A stretch of 64,000 bases of DNA from Mucilaginibacter sp. OK268 (GCF_900103125.1 NZ_FNJV01000009.1:124001-188000); one strand, 5' to 3'. Numbered from the stretch's first letter, positions 43,597 to 53,640 are shown. Translations and numbers: made by a program. Notes: generated by a model not told the origin, from the sequence alone.

Positions 43597-46392
43597 ATGA
43601 AAAAAATTTACTTTCTGAATTTCTGTTTTTTGGTACTTGCTAAGTTGGGTTTTGCTCAGCAAAATACAACAGTACCAATAAGTGTAAACTTTCAACAGGT
43701 CACCATCGGCCAATTTGTAACAGAACTGGAAGCAAAAACGGGGTATCATTTTTATTATAACTCCATTCAATTTGATAGTTTAAAAATTTCTGTTGAGGTA
43801 AATAATAAGCCGATTGAAACTGTGTTGGATATAGCTTTTAAGAATACTGATTTTCATTATGCCATCACCGCGCAGCGCCAGATATTCCTTACCCGCGGGC
43901 GCGAGATACAAACCAAATTGCCTGCGGGTTTTTTTGGGAATAAACCGGGAGTTGCCCTACCAGTAACAAATCAGCCTATAACTGTCACAACTAACGCTAC
44001 GGTGGCTGATTTTACTGATGAGAAAGAAAAAAAGGTGCCGGAGGCTACAACAGAAAACAAATTGTATGAAATAGGCACCAGAACAAATACTATACAACCA
44101 GGTAAAGCTACCCTGTCGGGGTATGTGCGTGACGGTAAATCGGGCGAATCGGTGGTAGGCGCAAGCATTTATGTTACCAATACCAAAACAGGTGTAGCTA
44201 CTGACCAGTTTGGATACTTTACTATTGTGTTGCCAAAAGGACGGCAAATTTTAAGTATAAGAGGTATAGGGATGCGCGATACCCGGCGGCAGATAGTGCT
44301 GTACGCTGATGGTAAACTGATCATTGAAATGCAGGAGCAGATAACCAGCTTAAAGGAGGTAAAAATATCTGCCGAAAAAGTGGCCAATGTTCGTAATGTA
44401 CAGTTAGGGGTAAATCGGCTCGATATTAAAAGCATCAAACAGGTACCTACAGTATTTGGCGAAGCTGATGTGTTGCGGGTAGTGCTAACATTACCTGGTG
44501 TGCAGTCGGTAGGTGAGGCCACAACAGGGTTTAATGTGCGGGGAGGATCTGCCGATCAGAATTTGATATTACTTAATGATGCCACTATTTATAACCCCTC
44601 GCATTTTTTTGGTTTCTTCTCGGCATTTAACCCTGATATTGTAAAAGATATTGAGTTGTATAAGAGCAGTATACCCGAAAAGTTTGGTGGACGCCTGTCG
44701 TCGGTACTGGATATAACCGACCGGGAAGGCAATAAAAAGAAGTTTGCCGGGTCGGCCGGCATAGGCTTAATAACCAGCAGGCTCAATGTGGAGGGGCCAA
44801 TTATTAAAGATAAAACCTCATTTATATTTGGTGGGCGTATCACTTACTCAGATTGGTTGCTCAAGCTATTGCCCGAGGAGTATAAACATAGCCAGGCTTC
44901 GTTCTACGACCTTAATTTTGATATAAGCCACCAGATAGACGATAAAAACAATCTTTATCTTACAAGCTACCTGAGCCACGATAAATTTAAACTCAATAGC
45001 GATACAGCCTATAGCTACAGCAATAGGAATATCAACATCAAATGGAAGCACAACTTTAATGATAAGCTTTTTAGCCTCATAACAACCGGCGTCGACAGAT
45101 ATCAGTATAACATTGCAAGTTTTGATAACCCGGTAAATGCCTACAAGCTTAATTTTGATATCAATCAAACCAATCTTAAAGCTGATTTTACTTATTATCT
45201 TAATCGGAAAAATACGGTTGACTTTGGTGTTAGCTCTATTTATTATAAACTTCATCCCGGCAATCTGCAGCCTAACGATGTAAAATCATTAGTGGCTCCT
45301 GATGTAGCTCCGGCTCAGCAGGCTTTGGAAAGCGCTGCCTATGTTGGCGATAAATATGACATCACAGATGACCTCTCATTAAGCGCAGGTATCAGGTATT
45401 CGCTCTACAATTACTTTGGGCCGCAAACAGTTTATAATTATGCCCCGAATCTTCCAAAAACAAGTTCAAACTTTTTGGATAGTACTACCTACTCCAAAAA
45501 TAAAGTGATCAAAACCTATTCAGGGCCCGAGTTTAGGCTTTCTGCCCGGTATAACTTGGGGGATAATACTTCTGTAAAAGCAGGATATAATACTTTGAGG
45601 CAATATATACACCTGCTTTCAAATACTACAGCCATAGCCCCAACTGATGTATGGCAGTTAAGCGACCCTAACATTAAACCACAATATGGCGATCAGGTAT
45701 CATTAGGCCTGTATCGTAATTTTAAAGAAAATACCATTGAAACCTCGGTTGAGGTTTATTATAAACGATTAAGAGATTACCTGGATTACAGAAGCGGTGC
45801 CAATCTGGTGCTCAACCATCACATTGAAAATGATGTACTGGGTACCCAGGGTAAAGCTTATGGTATTGAGTTTTTAATCAAAAAAACCACTGGTAAAGCC
45901 AATGGATGGATAAGCTATACCTATTCGCGTACGTTTTTAAGACAGGATAACGCGAATGAAGGTGAATTGATTAACGGAGGAGCGTATTACCCGGCCAATT
46001 TTGATAAACCGCATGACTTTAATTTTATTGGCAATTACCGGTTTTCGCACAGATTTAGTGTGTCGTTAAATGTAACTTATAGTACCGGCAGACCAATTAC
46101 ACTGCCTATCGCCAAATATGAATACGGCGGTTCTGAAAGAGTGTTTTATTCTGACAGGAACACGTACCGGATACCAGACTATTTCAGATCGGATTTTTCG
46201 ATGAACATCGAAGGGAATCATAAAGTACATCAGCGAACACATAATTCGTTCACTTTAGGGGTATATAATCTTACAGGAAGGCAAAATGCTTATTCCGCAT
46301 ATTTTACCCAACAGGCTGGGGTAATTAGTGGTTTTAAGCTTTCCATATTTGCCAAGCCAATACCATTTATCAATTATAACATCAGGTTTTAG
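43597..46392 (+). CDS. TonB-dependent receptor with STN and carboxypeptidase-like domains
   Basis: This 931-residue outer-membrane receptor has a signal peptide (about 1-20, GFAQQ). A secretin/TonB short N-terminal domain (about 25-105, VSVNFQQVTIGQF region) is followed by a carboxypeptidase-D regulatory-like domain (about 170-255), a plug with FNVRGGSADQNLILLNDA and a 22-strand-type barrel ending in KPIPFINYNIRF. STN domains usually couple to anti-sigma signalling, but no sigma/anti-sigma pair is adjacent. It is followed by a DUF4249 lipoprotein and an MG2-like protein, a known Bacteroidota arrangement. The ligand is unknown. Confidence 0.9.
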   Translation: MKKIYFLNFCFLVLAKLGFAQQNTTVPISVNFQQVTIGQFVTELEAKTGYHFYYNSIQFDSLKISVEVNNKPIETVLDIAFKNTDFHYAITAQRQIFLTRGREIQTKLPAGFFGNKPGVALPVTNQPITVTTNATVADFTDEKEKKVPEATTENKLYEIGTRTNTIQPGKATLSGYVRDGKSGESVVGASIYVTNTKTGVATDQFGYFTIVLPKGRQILSIRGIGMRDTRRQIVLYADGKLIIEMQEQITSLKEVKISAEKVANVRNVQLGVNRLDIKSIKQVPTVFGEADVLRVVLTLPGVQSVGEATTGFNVRGGSADQNLILLNDATIYNPSHFFGFFSAFNPDIVKDIELYKSSIPEKFGGRLSSVLDITDREGNKKKFAGSAGIGLITSRLNVEGPIIKDKTSFIFGGRITYSDWLLKLLPEEYKHSQASFYDLNFDISHQIDDKNNLYLTSYLSHDKFKLNSDTAYSYSNRNINIKWKHNFNDKLFSLITTGVDRYQYNIASFDNPVNAYKLNFDINQTNLKADFTYYLNRKNTVDFGVSSIYYKLHPGNLQPNDVKSLVAPDVAPAQQALESAAYVGDKYDITDDLSLSAGIRYSLYNYFGPQTVYNYAPNLPKTSSNFLDSTTYSKNKVIKTYSGPEFRLSARYNLGDNTSVKAGYNTLRQYIHLLSNTTAIAPTDVWQLSDPNIKPQYGDQVSLGLYRNFKENTIETSVEVYYKRLRDYLDYRSGANLVLNHHIENDVLGTQGKAYGIEFLIKKTTGKANGWISYTYSRTFLRQDNANEGELINGGAYYPANFDKPHDFNFIGNYRFSHRFSVSLNVTYSTGRPITLPIAKYEYGGSERVFYSDRNTYRIPDYFRSDFSMNIEGNHKVHQRTHNSFTLGVYNLTGRQNAYSAYFTQQAGVISGFKLSIFAKPIPFINYNIRF

Positions 46393-46476
46393 CAATATGA
46401 ATAAAGGTTCCGATATCAATATGAATTCTGCATATAAAGTTTTGCAAAAGTTGAACAAAAATCTATTGGTAGTAAA

Positions 46477-47658
46477 ATGAAAAGCAACATGAATAAAAGT
46501 AAATATATATGGTACTTATTTGTGGTAATAGGAGTGGTGATAAGCTGTAAGAAGCCATATAATCCAGCTATTGTGAGTAGCGATAACCATTACCTGGTTG
46601 TGGAAGGGGTGATCAATAGTGGCAATGACTCTACTATAATTAACCTGAGCAGAACGGTGAAGTTATCAGAAAGTGTGAGCACACAGCTAATGACTAATTA
46701 CACGGTAGTGGTAGAAGCGGAACAGGGCAATAGTTACACCTTACAGTCGGAAGGGAACGGTACATATGATATTGGCCCAATGCATCTTGATGCTTCAAAG
46801 AAGTATCGCTTGCATATCACAACACCCGAAGGTAAGCAGTACGTGTCAGATTATGTGGAAGTAAAGCAAACACCATCTATTGACAGTATTGGTTTTATCC
46901 CCAAAAGTAACTACCTGCAGATATATGCAAATACGCATGACGCAACTAACAATACCCGTTATTATAGGTGGGATTATTCGGAGACCTGGCGCTTTCATAC
47001 TAAATTTCAATCAAGTTTTATTGTTGATGGCGGTGCGGTAAGGATCAGACGTGCAGATGAATCAATATATTATTGCTATGCGAGTGACAAATCCAGCAAT
47101 ATAGTGTTAGGTTCATCAGAAAAACTTACTCAGGATGTAATATTCCAGACGCCGATTAATACTATTGCCAGTAATTCCGAAAAAATGGAATTGAGATATT
47201 CCATTTTACTTAAACAATATGCACTAACTAAGGATGGCTACCAGTTTTGGGAAAACATGAAGAAAAATACCGAACAATTGGGAAGTATATTTGATGCCCA
47301 GCCTACTCAACTACAAGGAAATATCCATAATGTAAGTGATCTTACAGAGCCTGTTATTGGATATGTGAGTGTTACAAATGTGCAATCAAAAAGAATATAT
47401 ATCAACAAAGGACAATTACCTAATGATTGGATAGAAAAATATCCTTATGACTGTGGTATGGCCGATTCGGCCTTCTTTTCTCATCCAAAAACAGGATACA
47501 ACGATGTATTATACTATATTATTCAGGGCGGGGGAATACCGATAGATGCAATATATGGTCCTTTTGGCCTCCTGGGATACACTTATTCATCCCAAGGCTG
47601 TGCAGACTGCACTATACGTGGCAAGGTGAAAAAGCCTGCATTTTGGATAGATAATTAA
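46477..47658 (+). CDS. DUF4249 lipoprotein
   Basis: This 393-residue protein has a lipoprotein signal (VVIGVVISCKKPY, lipidation Cys near residue 24). HYLVVEGVINSGNDSTIINL is the DUF4249 signature near the N terminus, and CGMADSAFFSHPKTGYNDV lies near the C terminus. DUF4249 genes nearly always follow a TonB-dependent receptor, as here (84-base gap), and the protein is likely its surface-exposed partner. The exact role is unknown. Confidence 0.85.
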   Translation: MKSNMNKSKYIWYLFVVIGVVISCKKPYNPAIVSSDNHYLVVEGVINSGNDSTIINLSRTVKLSESVSTQLMTNYTVVVEAEQGNSYTLQSEGNGTYDIGPMHLDASKKYRLHITTPEGKQYVSDYVEVKQTPSIDSIGFIPKSNYLQIYANTHDATNNTRYYRWDYSETWRFHTKFQSSFIVDGGAVRIRRADESIYYCYASDKSSNIVLGSSEKLTQDVIFQTPINTIASNSEKMELRYSILLKQYALTKDGYQFWENMKKNTEQLGSIFDAQPTQLQGNIHNVSDLTEPVIGYVSVTNVQSKRIYINKGQLPNDWIEKYPYDCGMADSAFFSHPKTGYNDVLYYIIQGGGIPIDAIYGPFGLLGYTYSSQGCADCTIRGKVKKPAFWIDN

Positions 47659-47708
47659 CAGATAAATATATTGCTATATAAAATAGAACTAAATACCAGG
47701 TACCGGTT

Positions 47709-50099
47709 ATGAAAAAAATTGAGGCAACTGCTAAAACTATAGCTTTATTGATTGGAGGATTATTGCAACTGCATACGAATTGCCCGGCACAGGTATTAGA
47801 TCAAATTAAAAGTAGTTTTAATCAATACGAGCAGGGGTCTGTAAAGGAAAAAATATTTGTTCATACCGATAAGAGCACGTATTTGCCTGGTGAGATCATT
47901 TGGTTTAAGATTTATAATGTTGATGCCGGTGTTCATAAACCTATCAGTTTAAGTAAAGTTGTGTACATTGATGTACTTGATCATGGGCAAAATGCTGTAT
48001 TACAGGCAAAAATTGCCATGAAAAATGGAGTAGGAAGCGGCTCTTTATATATCCCGGTATCATTAAATAGCGGCAATTACAGATTAAGAGGCTACACTAA
48101 CTGGATGAAAAACTTCAGTCCTGATTATTATTTTGATAAAACCATTCTTATCGTAAATCCGCTAAGAACACCTGATGCGGTAGCCCGGCAAACACAGGCA
48201 GGCTACGATGTGCAGTTTTTCCCTGAGGGCGGAAATCTGATCAGCGGTATTACCAGTAAAATAGCTTTTAAGGTAACAACGCCCAATGGCGCAGGATTAG
48301 ACACCTATAAGGGTTTTATTGTTGATGGGCATAATGATACAGTAGCCCGGTTTGAACCATTGAAATTTGGGATAGGTAGTTTTATATTCAGCCCCGTTGT
48401 TAATAATACTTATAAAGCTATTATTAAAACAGCTGTGGGGAGCGTGATTTCTAAAGAGCTGCCAGCTATTAATAGCCAGGGTTACACCATGCAGCTGAAG
48501 GATAGTGGTGGGCCGCAATTGGAGGTCACAGTGAGTGGCGCAAGCATAGGAAGTGGAGAAGTATATCTTTTTGCACATACCATGCAAATAGTTAAAATAG
48601 CCGAAAGTGCCAGTCTTAACTCCGGAATAGCCAATTTTATAATTGATAAAGCAAAACTCGGTGAAGGAATATCGCATATAACCATATTTAACAATGCTAA
48701 GCAACCGGTTTGCGAGCGGCTGTATTTTAAACGCCCTAAAAAACAATTGTTAATCGAAGCATCTGCCGATCAACCACAGTATGCAATCCGCAAAAAGGTT
48801 AATATCAATATTTCGGCTAAAAGCGCGGCAGGGAATCCATTGCCGGCTAATTTATCTCTATCGATTTTTCGGATCGATACGTTACAGCATGTGGATGGGG
48901 ACGATATTGTGAATTACCTTTGGCTGAAATCGGATTTGCGCGGAAATATTGAATCACCAGGTTATTACTTTAAAAACATTAACGCAGAAACGGATGCTGC
49001 CCTTGATAACCTGATGCTTTCACAGGGCTGGAGAAGATTTCAGTGGAGCAATGTTTTGAATAATAAGCCTGCGGTACTTAATTTTCTGCCCGAATATAAT
49101 GATCATTTAATAACCGCTAAGTTGGTTAATGCAGTTACAGGCCATCCTGCGGAGGATATATTGGTATACTTAAGTGTTCCAGGGAAAAGAGTTCAGCTAT
49201 ACGCTTCAAAAAGTGATTCATTGGGTCGGCTGGTATTTAATACCAAACAACTGTTTGGCCCTGGTGAGATCATCGCTCAAACAAATTCAGAACGGGATAC
49301 ATCTTTCCGTATAGATGTTTTGAGTCCTTTTTCTGAACAGTATACAAAGTATGGCTTGCCCTCAATCAATATAACACCAGCCATGCAAAGAGCCCTGGAA
49401 GAGCATAGCCTGGGTATGCAGGTACAAAATATATATGCAGGCAATAAAATGAAACAGTTTTATGACCCGGGAGTTGATAGTTCCGGTTTTTTTGGGAAAC
49501 CAAATAAAACTTATCTTTTAGATAACTATACCCGTTTTACCACAATGGAAGAGGTATTGCGCGAATATATAAGGGAGGTGAACGTTGTACGGTCACATAA
49601 AAGATATCATATAAAAGTATTGAGTGAAACAGGGTTTTTAGATGGAGATCCCCTGGTTATGCTTGACGATGTGCCGGTGTTTAATATCGATAAAGTAATA
49701 GCTATTGACCCGCTAAAGGTGAAACGATTAGAAGTGATCAGAGAAAGATATTATTATGGCCCATCGGTACAGGAAGGTATATTAAGCTATACAACCTATA
49801 AAGGCGACTTGGGTGGGGTTGAAATGGATCCGCATGCGGTGGTGCTTGATTATGAAGGACTGCAATTACAGCGGGAGTTTTATTCGCCGGTTTATGATAC
49901 AGATGAGGCGGCCAAAAGCCGGATACCTGATTTTCGGAGTCTTTTATTTTGGCAACCCAATGTCAATATCACCCCCGGAGGAAAGAGCCAATTGACATTT
50001 TATACCTCTGATCAAACTGGGAAATTCATAGGATTAATACAGGGATTGACCCCAAATGGAGACGTCGGTAGTCAGTATTTTACCTTTGATGTAAAATAA
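47709..50099 (+). CDS. MG2-domain and plug-like protein
   Basis: This 796-residue secreted protein has an N-terminal signal peptide (about 1-27, NCPAQ). KIFVHTDKSTYLPGEIIWFK is the macroglobulin MG2-type start common in Bacteroidota. Further Ig-like or beta-sandwich regions follow, and the last 200 residues include a plug-like region (GDPLVMLDDVPVFNIDKVI and KVKRLEVIRERYYYGP). It follows DUF4249 after 50 bases. The trio of receptor, DUF4249 and MG2 protein likely acts together at the outer membrane. Confidence 0.75.
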   Translation: MKKIEATAKTIALLIGGLLQLHTNCPAQVLDQIKSSFNQYEQGSVKEKIFVHTDKSTYLPGEIIWFKIYNVDAGVHKPISLSKVVYIDVLDHGQNAVLQAKIAMKNGVGSGSLYIPVSLNSGNYRLRGYTNWMKNFSPDYYFDKTILIVNPLRTPDAVARQTQAGYDVQFFPEGGNLISGITSKIAFKVTTPNGAGLDTYKGFIVDGHNDTVARFEPLKFGIGSFIFSPVVNNTYKAIIKTAVGSVISKELPAINSQGYTMQLKDSGGPQLEVTVSGASIGSGEVYLFAHTMQIVKIAESASLNSGIANFIIDKAKLGEGISHITIFNNAKQPVCERLYFKRPKKQLLIEASADQPQYAIRKKVNINISAKSAAGNPLPANLSLSIFRIDTLQHVDGDDIVNYLWLKSDLRGNIESPGYYFKNINAETDAALDNLMLSQGWRRFQWSNVLNNKPAVLNFLPEYNDHLITAKLVNAVTGHPAEDILVYLSVPGKRVQLYASKSDSLGRLVFNTKQLFGPGEIIAQTNSERDTSFRIDVLSPFSEQYTKYGLPSINITPAMQRALEEHSLGMQVQNIYAGNKMKQFYDPGVDSSGFFGKPNKTYLLDNYTRFTTMEEVLREYIREVNVVRSHKRYHIKVLSETGFLDGDPLVMLDDVPVFNIDKVIAIDPLKVKRLEVIRERYYYGPSVQEGILSYTTYKGDLGGVEMDPHAVVLDYEGLQLQREFYSPVYDTDEAAKSRIPDFRSLLFWQPNVNITPGGKSQLTFYTSDQTGKFIGLIQGLTPNGDVGSQYFTFDVK

Positions 50100-50264
50100 A
50101 TAAAAAAAATTTAAAAGATATTAAAAGGGGAGTATTGAAGAAATTGTACTTGGTTTAGGCTGATATTGAGTTGTTTATAAAGGTGGGAGAAAGGAGCTGA
50201 TTATGCCTGATAACTCCTTTAAGGAGTAATATAAATACAATAAGAGAGTTTTTTTTAAAAACCA

Positions 50265-50295
50265 TTTGCGTAATACAAAAAGCTGCGTATATTTG
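50265..50295 (+). promoter_or_regulatory. Promoter of tRNA-Asp
   Basis: TTTG at 50265-50268 and TATATTTG at 50288-50295 are separated by exactly 19 bases. This is the best promoter match in the window. It ends 13 bases before the tRNA. Confidence 0.85.
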
Positions 50296-50308
50296 CAGAC
50301 CCAAAAAC

Positions 50309-50382
50309 GGAGTGGTAGTTCAGCTGGTTAGAATACATGCCTGTCACGCATGGGGTCGCGGGTTCGAGTCCCGTCCATTCCG
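50309..50382 (+). tRNA. tRNA-Asp (anticodon GUC)
   Basis: The 74-base tRNA has acceptor stem GGAGTGG/CCATTCC, D arm, anticodon stem CATGC/GCATG with loop CTGTCAC (anticodon GTC at 50343-50345), and T arm GCGGG-TTCGAGT-CCCGT. CCA is not encoded (CTA follows the discriminator G). It is a stand-alone tRNA with its own promoter and terminator. Such tRNAs are common integration sites, and the RiPP locus begins about 0.9 kb downstream. Confidence 0.97.
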
Positions 50383-50409
50383 CTAATTCAATAATGAAAA
50401 CAGTAAAGG

Positions 50410-50440
50410 CCCTTCAGATGACATCATCTGAGGGGTTTTT
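50410..50440 (+). terminator. Terminator of tRNA-Asp
   Basis: CCCTTCAGATGA and TCATCTGAGGGG form a 12-bp stem (one G-T pair) with a two-base loop, followed by TTTTT. It lies 28 bases past the tRNA. Confidence 0.88.
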
Positions 50441-50801
50441 CATTTTCAGGGCATACCAAATTATTCAGCTTTCCCCATCGGATATGCGAATAATTCGGGA
50501 GTCATTTTAAACTTGCATTTAGAACTTCTTTAATTTAGATTAATGTGTTGATAAACAGATCATTAAGTAACTGTGCGTCTTGATTTCATGTGATTAATTA
50601 ATCAAATTTGTTTCACTTTTAATTAATCAAAAGTAATGAGAACTACAATCTCTTTGCTTTTCTCCTTCAGAAAATGGGAATAATTTATGGTACAGATATT
50701 AATCTCAGTATACATTTAATATAGAATATTTTCCATAGAATTAATTTCCCCTAAGTATTTCTTTATTTTAGAAAATAAATTACGACGTATAGATTGGCGC
50801 A
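50441..50801. other. 361-base spacer, nothing recognised
   Basis: AT-rich sequence between the tRNA terminator and the next gene. I see no ORF with a plausible product, no direct copy of the tRNA 3' end (so no attachment-site pair), and no promoter match better than chance. Confidence 0.5.
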
Positions 50802-51179
50802 ATGAAAAGAAGAATAATATTGATTTGTCATTTGGTTTTACTGAAGTTTTGCGTATTGAGCAAAACCAATTTTTGTGATCAAACTAAACCTTCTATCGAT
50901 ACGGGTAAAGTTTGCGGGATAATCTATGACGTAAAATTAGTTGCATCAGAGGTGACTGTACTATATCTTAAGAATGACGCGTTGGGGCAGAATGTTAAGA
51001 TTCTTATGAACATACCCAATAATATAAATCAGCAAAATAAATCGGAATACTATCTTGGTCGCGAATTTTGTGTCACAGGGGAATTAATGAAACATAAAAA
51101 CAATTACTACATTCTTGTTCATAGACAATCACAAATAAAACCAGTGATGTCAGATAATGTCTTGCAAAGCATGCACTAA
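50802..51179 (+). CDS. Secreted hypothetical protein, OB-fold-like
   Basis: This 125-residue protein has a signal peptide-like start (MKRRIILICHLVLLKFCVLS). The mature part runs VCGIIYDVKLVASEVTVLYL, then GREFCVTGELMKHKNNYYIL. This strand order resembles a small OB-fold (tRNA_anti-like) domain, but that is an inference. Base composition is AT-rich, like the RiPP locus that follows. No close neighbour on the same strand. Confidence 0.5.
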   Translation: MKRRIILICHLVLLKFCVLSKTNFCDQTKPSIDTGKVCGIIYDVKLVASEVTVLYLKNDALGQNVKILMNIPNNINQQNKSEYYLGREFCVTGELMKHKNNYYILVHRQSQIKPVMSDNVLQSMH

Positions 51180-51236
51180 ATTTATGGGGAATAATTTTTA
51201 GCCGAAAATTGGTAGCTACGCCCATCGATCAGATGT

Positions 51237-52175
51237 TTATTTTTTTTTGGCTGGAAGCGTGTACTTAATGCCGAAAATTTTAGCATAAAGCTCCAGAGGC
51301 TGTAGTCCTACAGAAGCCCTTCTCTTATCCACATTTTCTTCATCATCAATAGGGCCAATTGTTTGCTCGCCTGTTTTTGGATCTGAATAAATCTGGCTAC
51401 CATAAATCTGTTTTTTGCCCTGCATTACTTGAATTCTGTCCTGTAGTAATGCCAGATTAGCCGCCGAAGCTTTTTCATTTTTGACTGCGGCCTCCATCAT
51501 AGGAAGATATTTTATCTGACTTTTTAGATCGGCATGCTGAATTACAAGAAATAATGTTAAACTTCCATTATTGCCTATAATATCGGGCCCCAGCCATCCG
51601 TATTTATTCAAAATTTCCTTTACCTTGATAAGATTGATGGAGTCGGCTAAGCTGGTCTCGCTTAGCAAGGCTTTATATTGCTTTGATTCAAAGCCAAAAC
51701 GCTTACCTGTTTCGTCATACTTCATCCTGTATCGCTGGTCATTTTCTCTTATTGAATCTAACCTATTTACAAGAGGTTTGTTTAGCTTGGCATCAGCAAT
51801 TGCAGAATTGGTTTTAACCTCATCAATCAAAAGTAACCAACGTTTATCATCGTGTATTAGATTTAAATCGGAGTCATTAGTAATATGTTTTAAGTTGCTA
51901 TATTTTTTAGTTCTAACAATAAATTTCAGATAGTAAAAAGCGCTGTCTGCCACGCCCGCCAACGACCAGGAGCAGGCCGCATTATACCCTACCTCGGCCG
52001 GAATTTTCGAATGATTAATATTAATCGCTCTTGAATAACATAGGGCTGAGGCTTTGTAGTCTTTTGATTGATATAACGAATCAGCTTTAGAAAGGGTATT
52101 ATAATACTCGAAATTTTGAGCGAAAGCAGTTTGAATAAATCCAAAAAGGATTAGACTGAATAGCATTCTTTTCAT
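51237..52175 (-). CDS. Secreted DUF6624-like protein, RiPP module 1
   Basis: This 312-residue protein has a signal peptide (about 1-20, TAFAQ). The first half carries TPR-like helices (SLYQSKDYKASALCYSRAIN and AACSWSLAGVADSAFYYLKF). The C-terminal region with FLVIQHADLKSQIKYLPMM and PIDDEENVDKRRASVGL resembles DUF6624. A second protein of the same layout (57742-58650) sits directly before the second ATP-grasp gene. This one is divergent from gwsG of module 1 (220-base gap). The repeated association suggests a role in the RiPP system, such as immunity or handling of the product; that is inferred. Confidence 0.7.
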   Translation of the reverse strand: MKRMLFSLILFGFIQTAFAQNFEYYNTLSKADSLYQSKDYKASALCYSRAININHSKIPAEVGYNAACSWSLAGVADSAFYYLKFIVRTKKYSNLKHITNDSDLNLIHDDKRWLLLIDEVKTNSAIADAKLNKPLVNRLDSIRENDQRYRMKYDETGKRFGFESKQYKALLSETSLADSINLIKVKEILNKYGWLGPDIIGNNGSLTLFLVIQHADLKSQIKYLPMMEAAVKNEKASAANLALLQDRIQVMQGKKQIYGSQIYSDPKTGEQTIGPIDDEENVDKRRASVGLQPLELYAKIFGIKYTLPAKKK

Positions 52176-52395
52176 GATAGATATATTTTATAATGCAATT
52201 CTAATATAATTATTATAATTGTCTTCTATATTATATTCTGCAAATGGATTCTTTTAGAAAACAGCTTAATAAGATATATTGATATTTGAAAGCACTATTT
52301 ACTCAGCAATAATAATATTTAAACTTTTACTTTATCGCTCCAGGAATAAAGATTTTGGAATCCCCTGCCTGTTTTATAGTTTAAAAATTCATGAC

Positions 52396-53394
52396 ATGAA
52401 GAAGAAAGTACTGATTATGAGTCAACATTTTGATCGAAGCACCGACATTGTTCTGCAATGGCTGAATTATTATGGTGCATCATATATTCGCGTAAATCAT
52501 GGAGACGTACTTAAAGTTCGGAAGATCAATATAGATAAGGGAAATACAGAAATAACGATTAGACATAACAGCGTTGAGTTTAGCTTGTCTGAAATTACTG
52601 GTTTTTGGTATAGAAGGGGAAATGTAGGGTTTGCATGGGATGAGTTGAAGTCGAATGAATTAGCACTGGAAAGGGCTATAGGCGCTGTCAATAAACATCT
52701 GAAGGGGGAAATATCCACGTTGGAAGAGTATTTTTATTTCCAGCTTGAGCAGCTGACCACTTCATTGGGAAGGCGTTCGAATGCCAGGAATAATAAATTA
52801 ATTCACCTAGAAATGGCTAAACTCTGCGGATTGAATATTCCTGATACAATTATTGTTGCCAATAAACAGGACTTAAGCGAAAGGATACACGGACGCACAA
52901 ATATAACTAAGGCAATAAGAGACGGTCTTAGCGTTGGCATCAAGGGAAAAAGCGATATGTGGAGATATTTTAGCACGTATACAAGCATTGCAAATCATGA
53001 AATTATAGAGCAAGCTGAGAAAGAGTTCTTTCCTTTTTTATTACAGCAACAAATAAAAAAGAAATATGAGATACGAGTATTTTATTTAAATGGTGAATTG
53101 TTTTCTATGGCTATATTTTCACAAAATGATCCGCAAACAGTGGTTGATTTTAGACATTATAATTACCAGCGCCCAAACAGAATGGTTCCCTATGTTATCG
53201 ATGCGGAAACTACTGACAAAATCAAGCGATTTATGAAAATTGCGAATCTTAATACAGGCTCTCTGGACCTTATATGCTCAGATAAAGATGAACTCTTTTT
53301 CTTAGAAGTTAATCCCGTTGGCCAGTTTGGGATGGTTTCATTTCCCTGTAATTATTATTTAGAAAAAAAAATAGCTGAATATTTAATTTCATAG
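52396..53394 (+). CDS. gwsG: Grasp-with-spasm ATP-grasp peptide maturase, module 1
   Basis: This ATP-grasp ligase is of the family related to microviridin (graspetide) ligases, which join Asp or Glu side chains to Thr, Ser or Lys side chains. With the ATG at 52396 it has 332 residues. GFWYRRGNVGF is the W-x-RR motif of graspetide ligases; the C-terminal LFFLEVNPVGQFG holds the metal-binding Glu and Asn. The 39 extra codons upstream (to 52279) lack family similarity and are not used. It is followed by the precursor, a small ORF and gwsS. Confidence 0.92.
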   Translation: MKKKVLIMSQHFDRSTDIVLQWLNYYGASYIRVNHGDVLKVRKINIDKGNTEITIRHNSVEFSLSEITGFWYRRGNVGFAWDELKSNELALERAIGAVNKHLKGEISTLEEYFYFQLEQLTTSLGRRSNARNNKLIHLEMAKLCGLNIPDTIIVANKQDLSERIHGRTNITKAIRDGLSVGIKGKSDMWRYFSTYTSIANHEIIEQAEKEFFPFLLQQQIKKKYEIRVFYLNGELFSMAIFSQNDPQTVVDFRHYNYQRPNRMVPYVIDAETTDKIKRFMKIANLNTGSLDLICSDKDELFFLEVNPVGQFGMVSFPCNYYLEKKIAEYLIS

Positions 53395-53421
53395 TTAAAG
53401 GTATTATTATAGTTTAATTTT

Positions 53422-53429
53422 TATATTTG
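53422..53429 (+). promoter_or_regulatory. -7 box upstream of the module 1 precursor
   Basis: TATATTTG is an exact TAnnTTTG match 18 bases before the ATG at 53448. There is no TTTG 19 bases upstream. It would give the precursor transcript a higher level than gwsG. Confidence 0.5.
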
Positions 53430-53447
53430 GTTAAACTAATATTATTT

Positions 53448-53639
53448 ATGAAAGCAAAATTAAAAAAGCTTAATCATTCGTTGTTTAACGATGATTCCAT
53501 TAAACTAAGTGGGGAAAAAATGAAAAACCTTAAGGGGGGCAATGCTGCTGAGGCTACATACGTTGCTGCTAATTTGACAGCAACCCACGCGGGAGCTTCA
53601 GGTTGGGTTGATACGGACAACGATGGCTCAGGAACCTAA
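53448..53639 (+). CDS. Grasp-with-spasm RiPP precursor peptide, module 1
   Basis: This 63-residue peptide has a basic leader, MKAKLKKLNHSLFNDDS and so on, ending KMKNLKGG with Gly30-Gly31 as the predicted C39 cleavage site. The core of 32 residues is rich in Thr, Ala and Asp and ends GWVDTDNDGSGT. Thr/Ser and Asp residues near the C terminus are the likely ester ring partners. There is no Cys. The ATG at 53448 is chosen over the upstream TTG at 53427. It lies directly between gwsG and a small ORF before gwsS. Confidence 0.85.
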   Translation: MKAKLKKLNHSLFNDDSIKLSGEKMKNLKGGNAAEATYVAANLTATHAGASGWVDTDNDGSGT

Positions 53640-53640
53640 A

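Noticed and set aside
50309..52300. tRNA-Asp as the attachment site of a RiPP island
   Set aside because: I found no second copy of the tRNA 3' end within the window and no integrase; the right end of the locus lies outside the window, so it is unproven.
52279..52395. Longer N terminus of the module 1 ATP-grasp protein
   Set aside because: The family N terminus begins at the MKKKVLIMSQHF segment, as in module 2; the upstream codons show no similarity.
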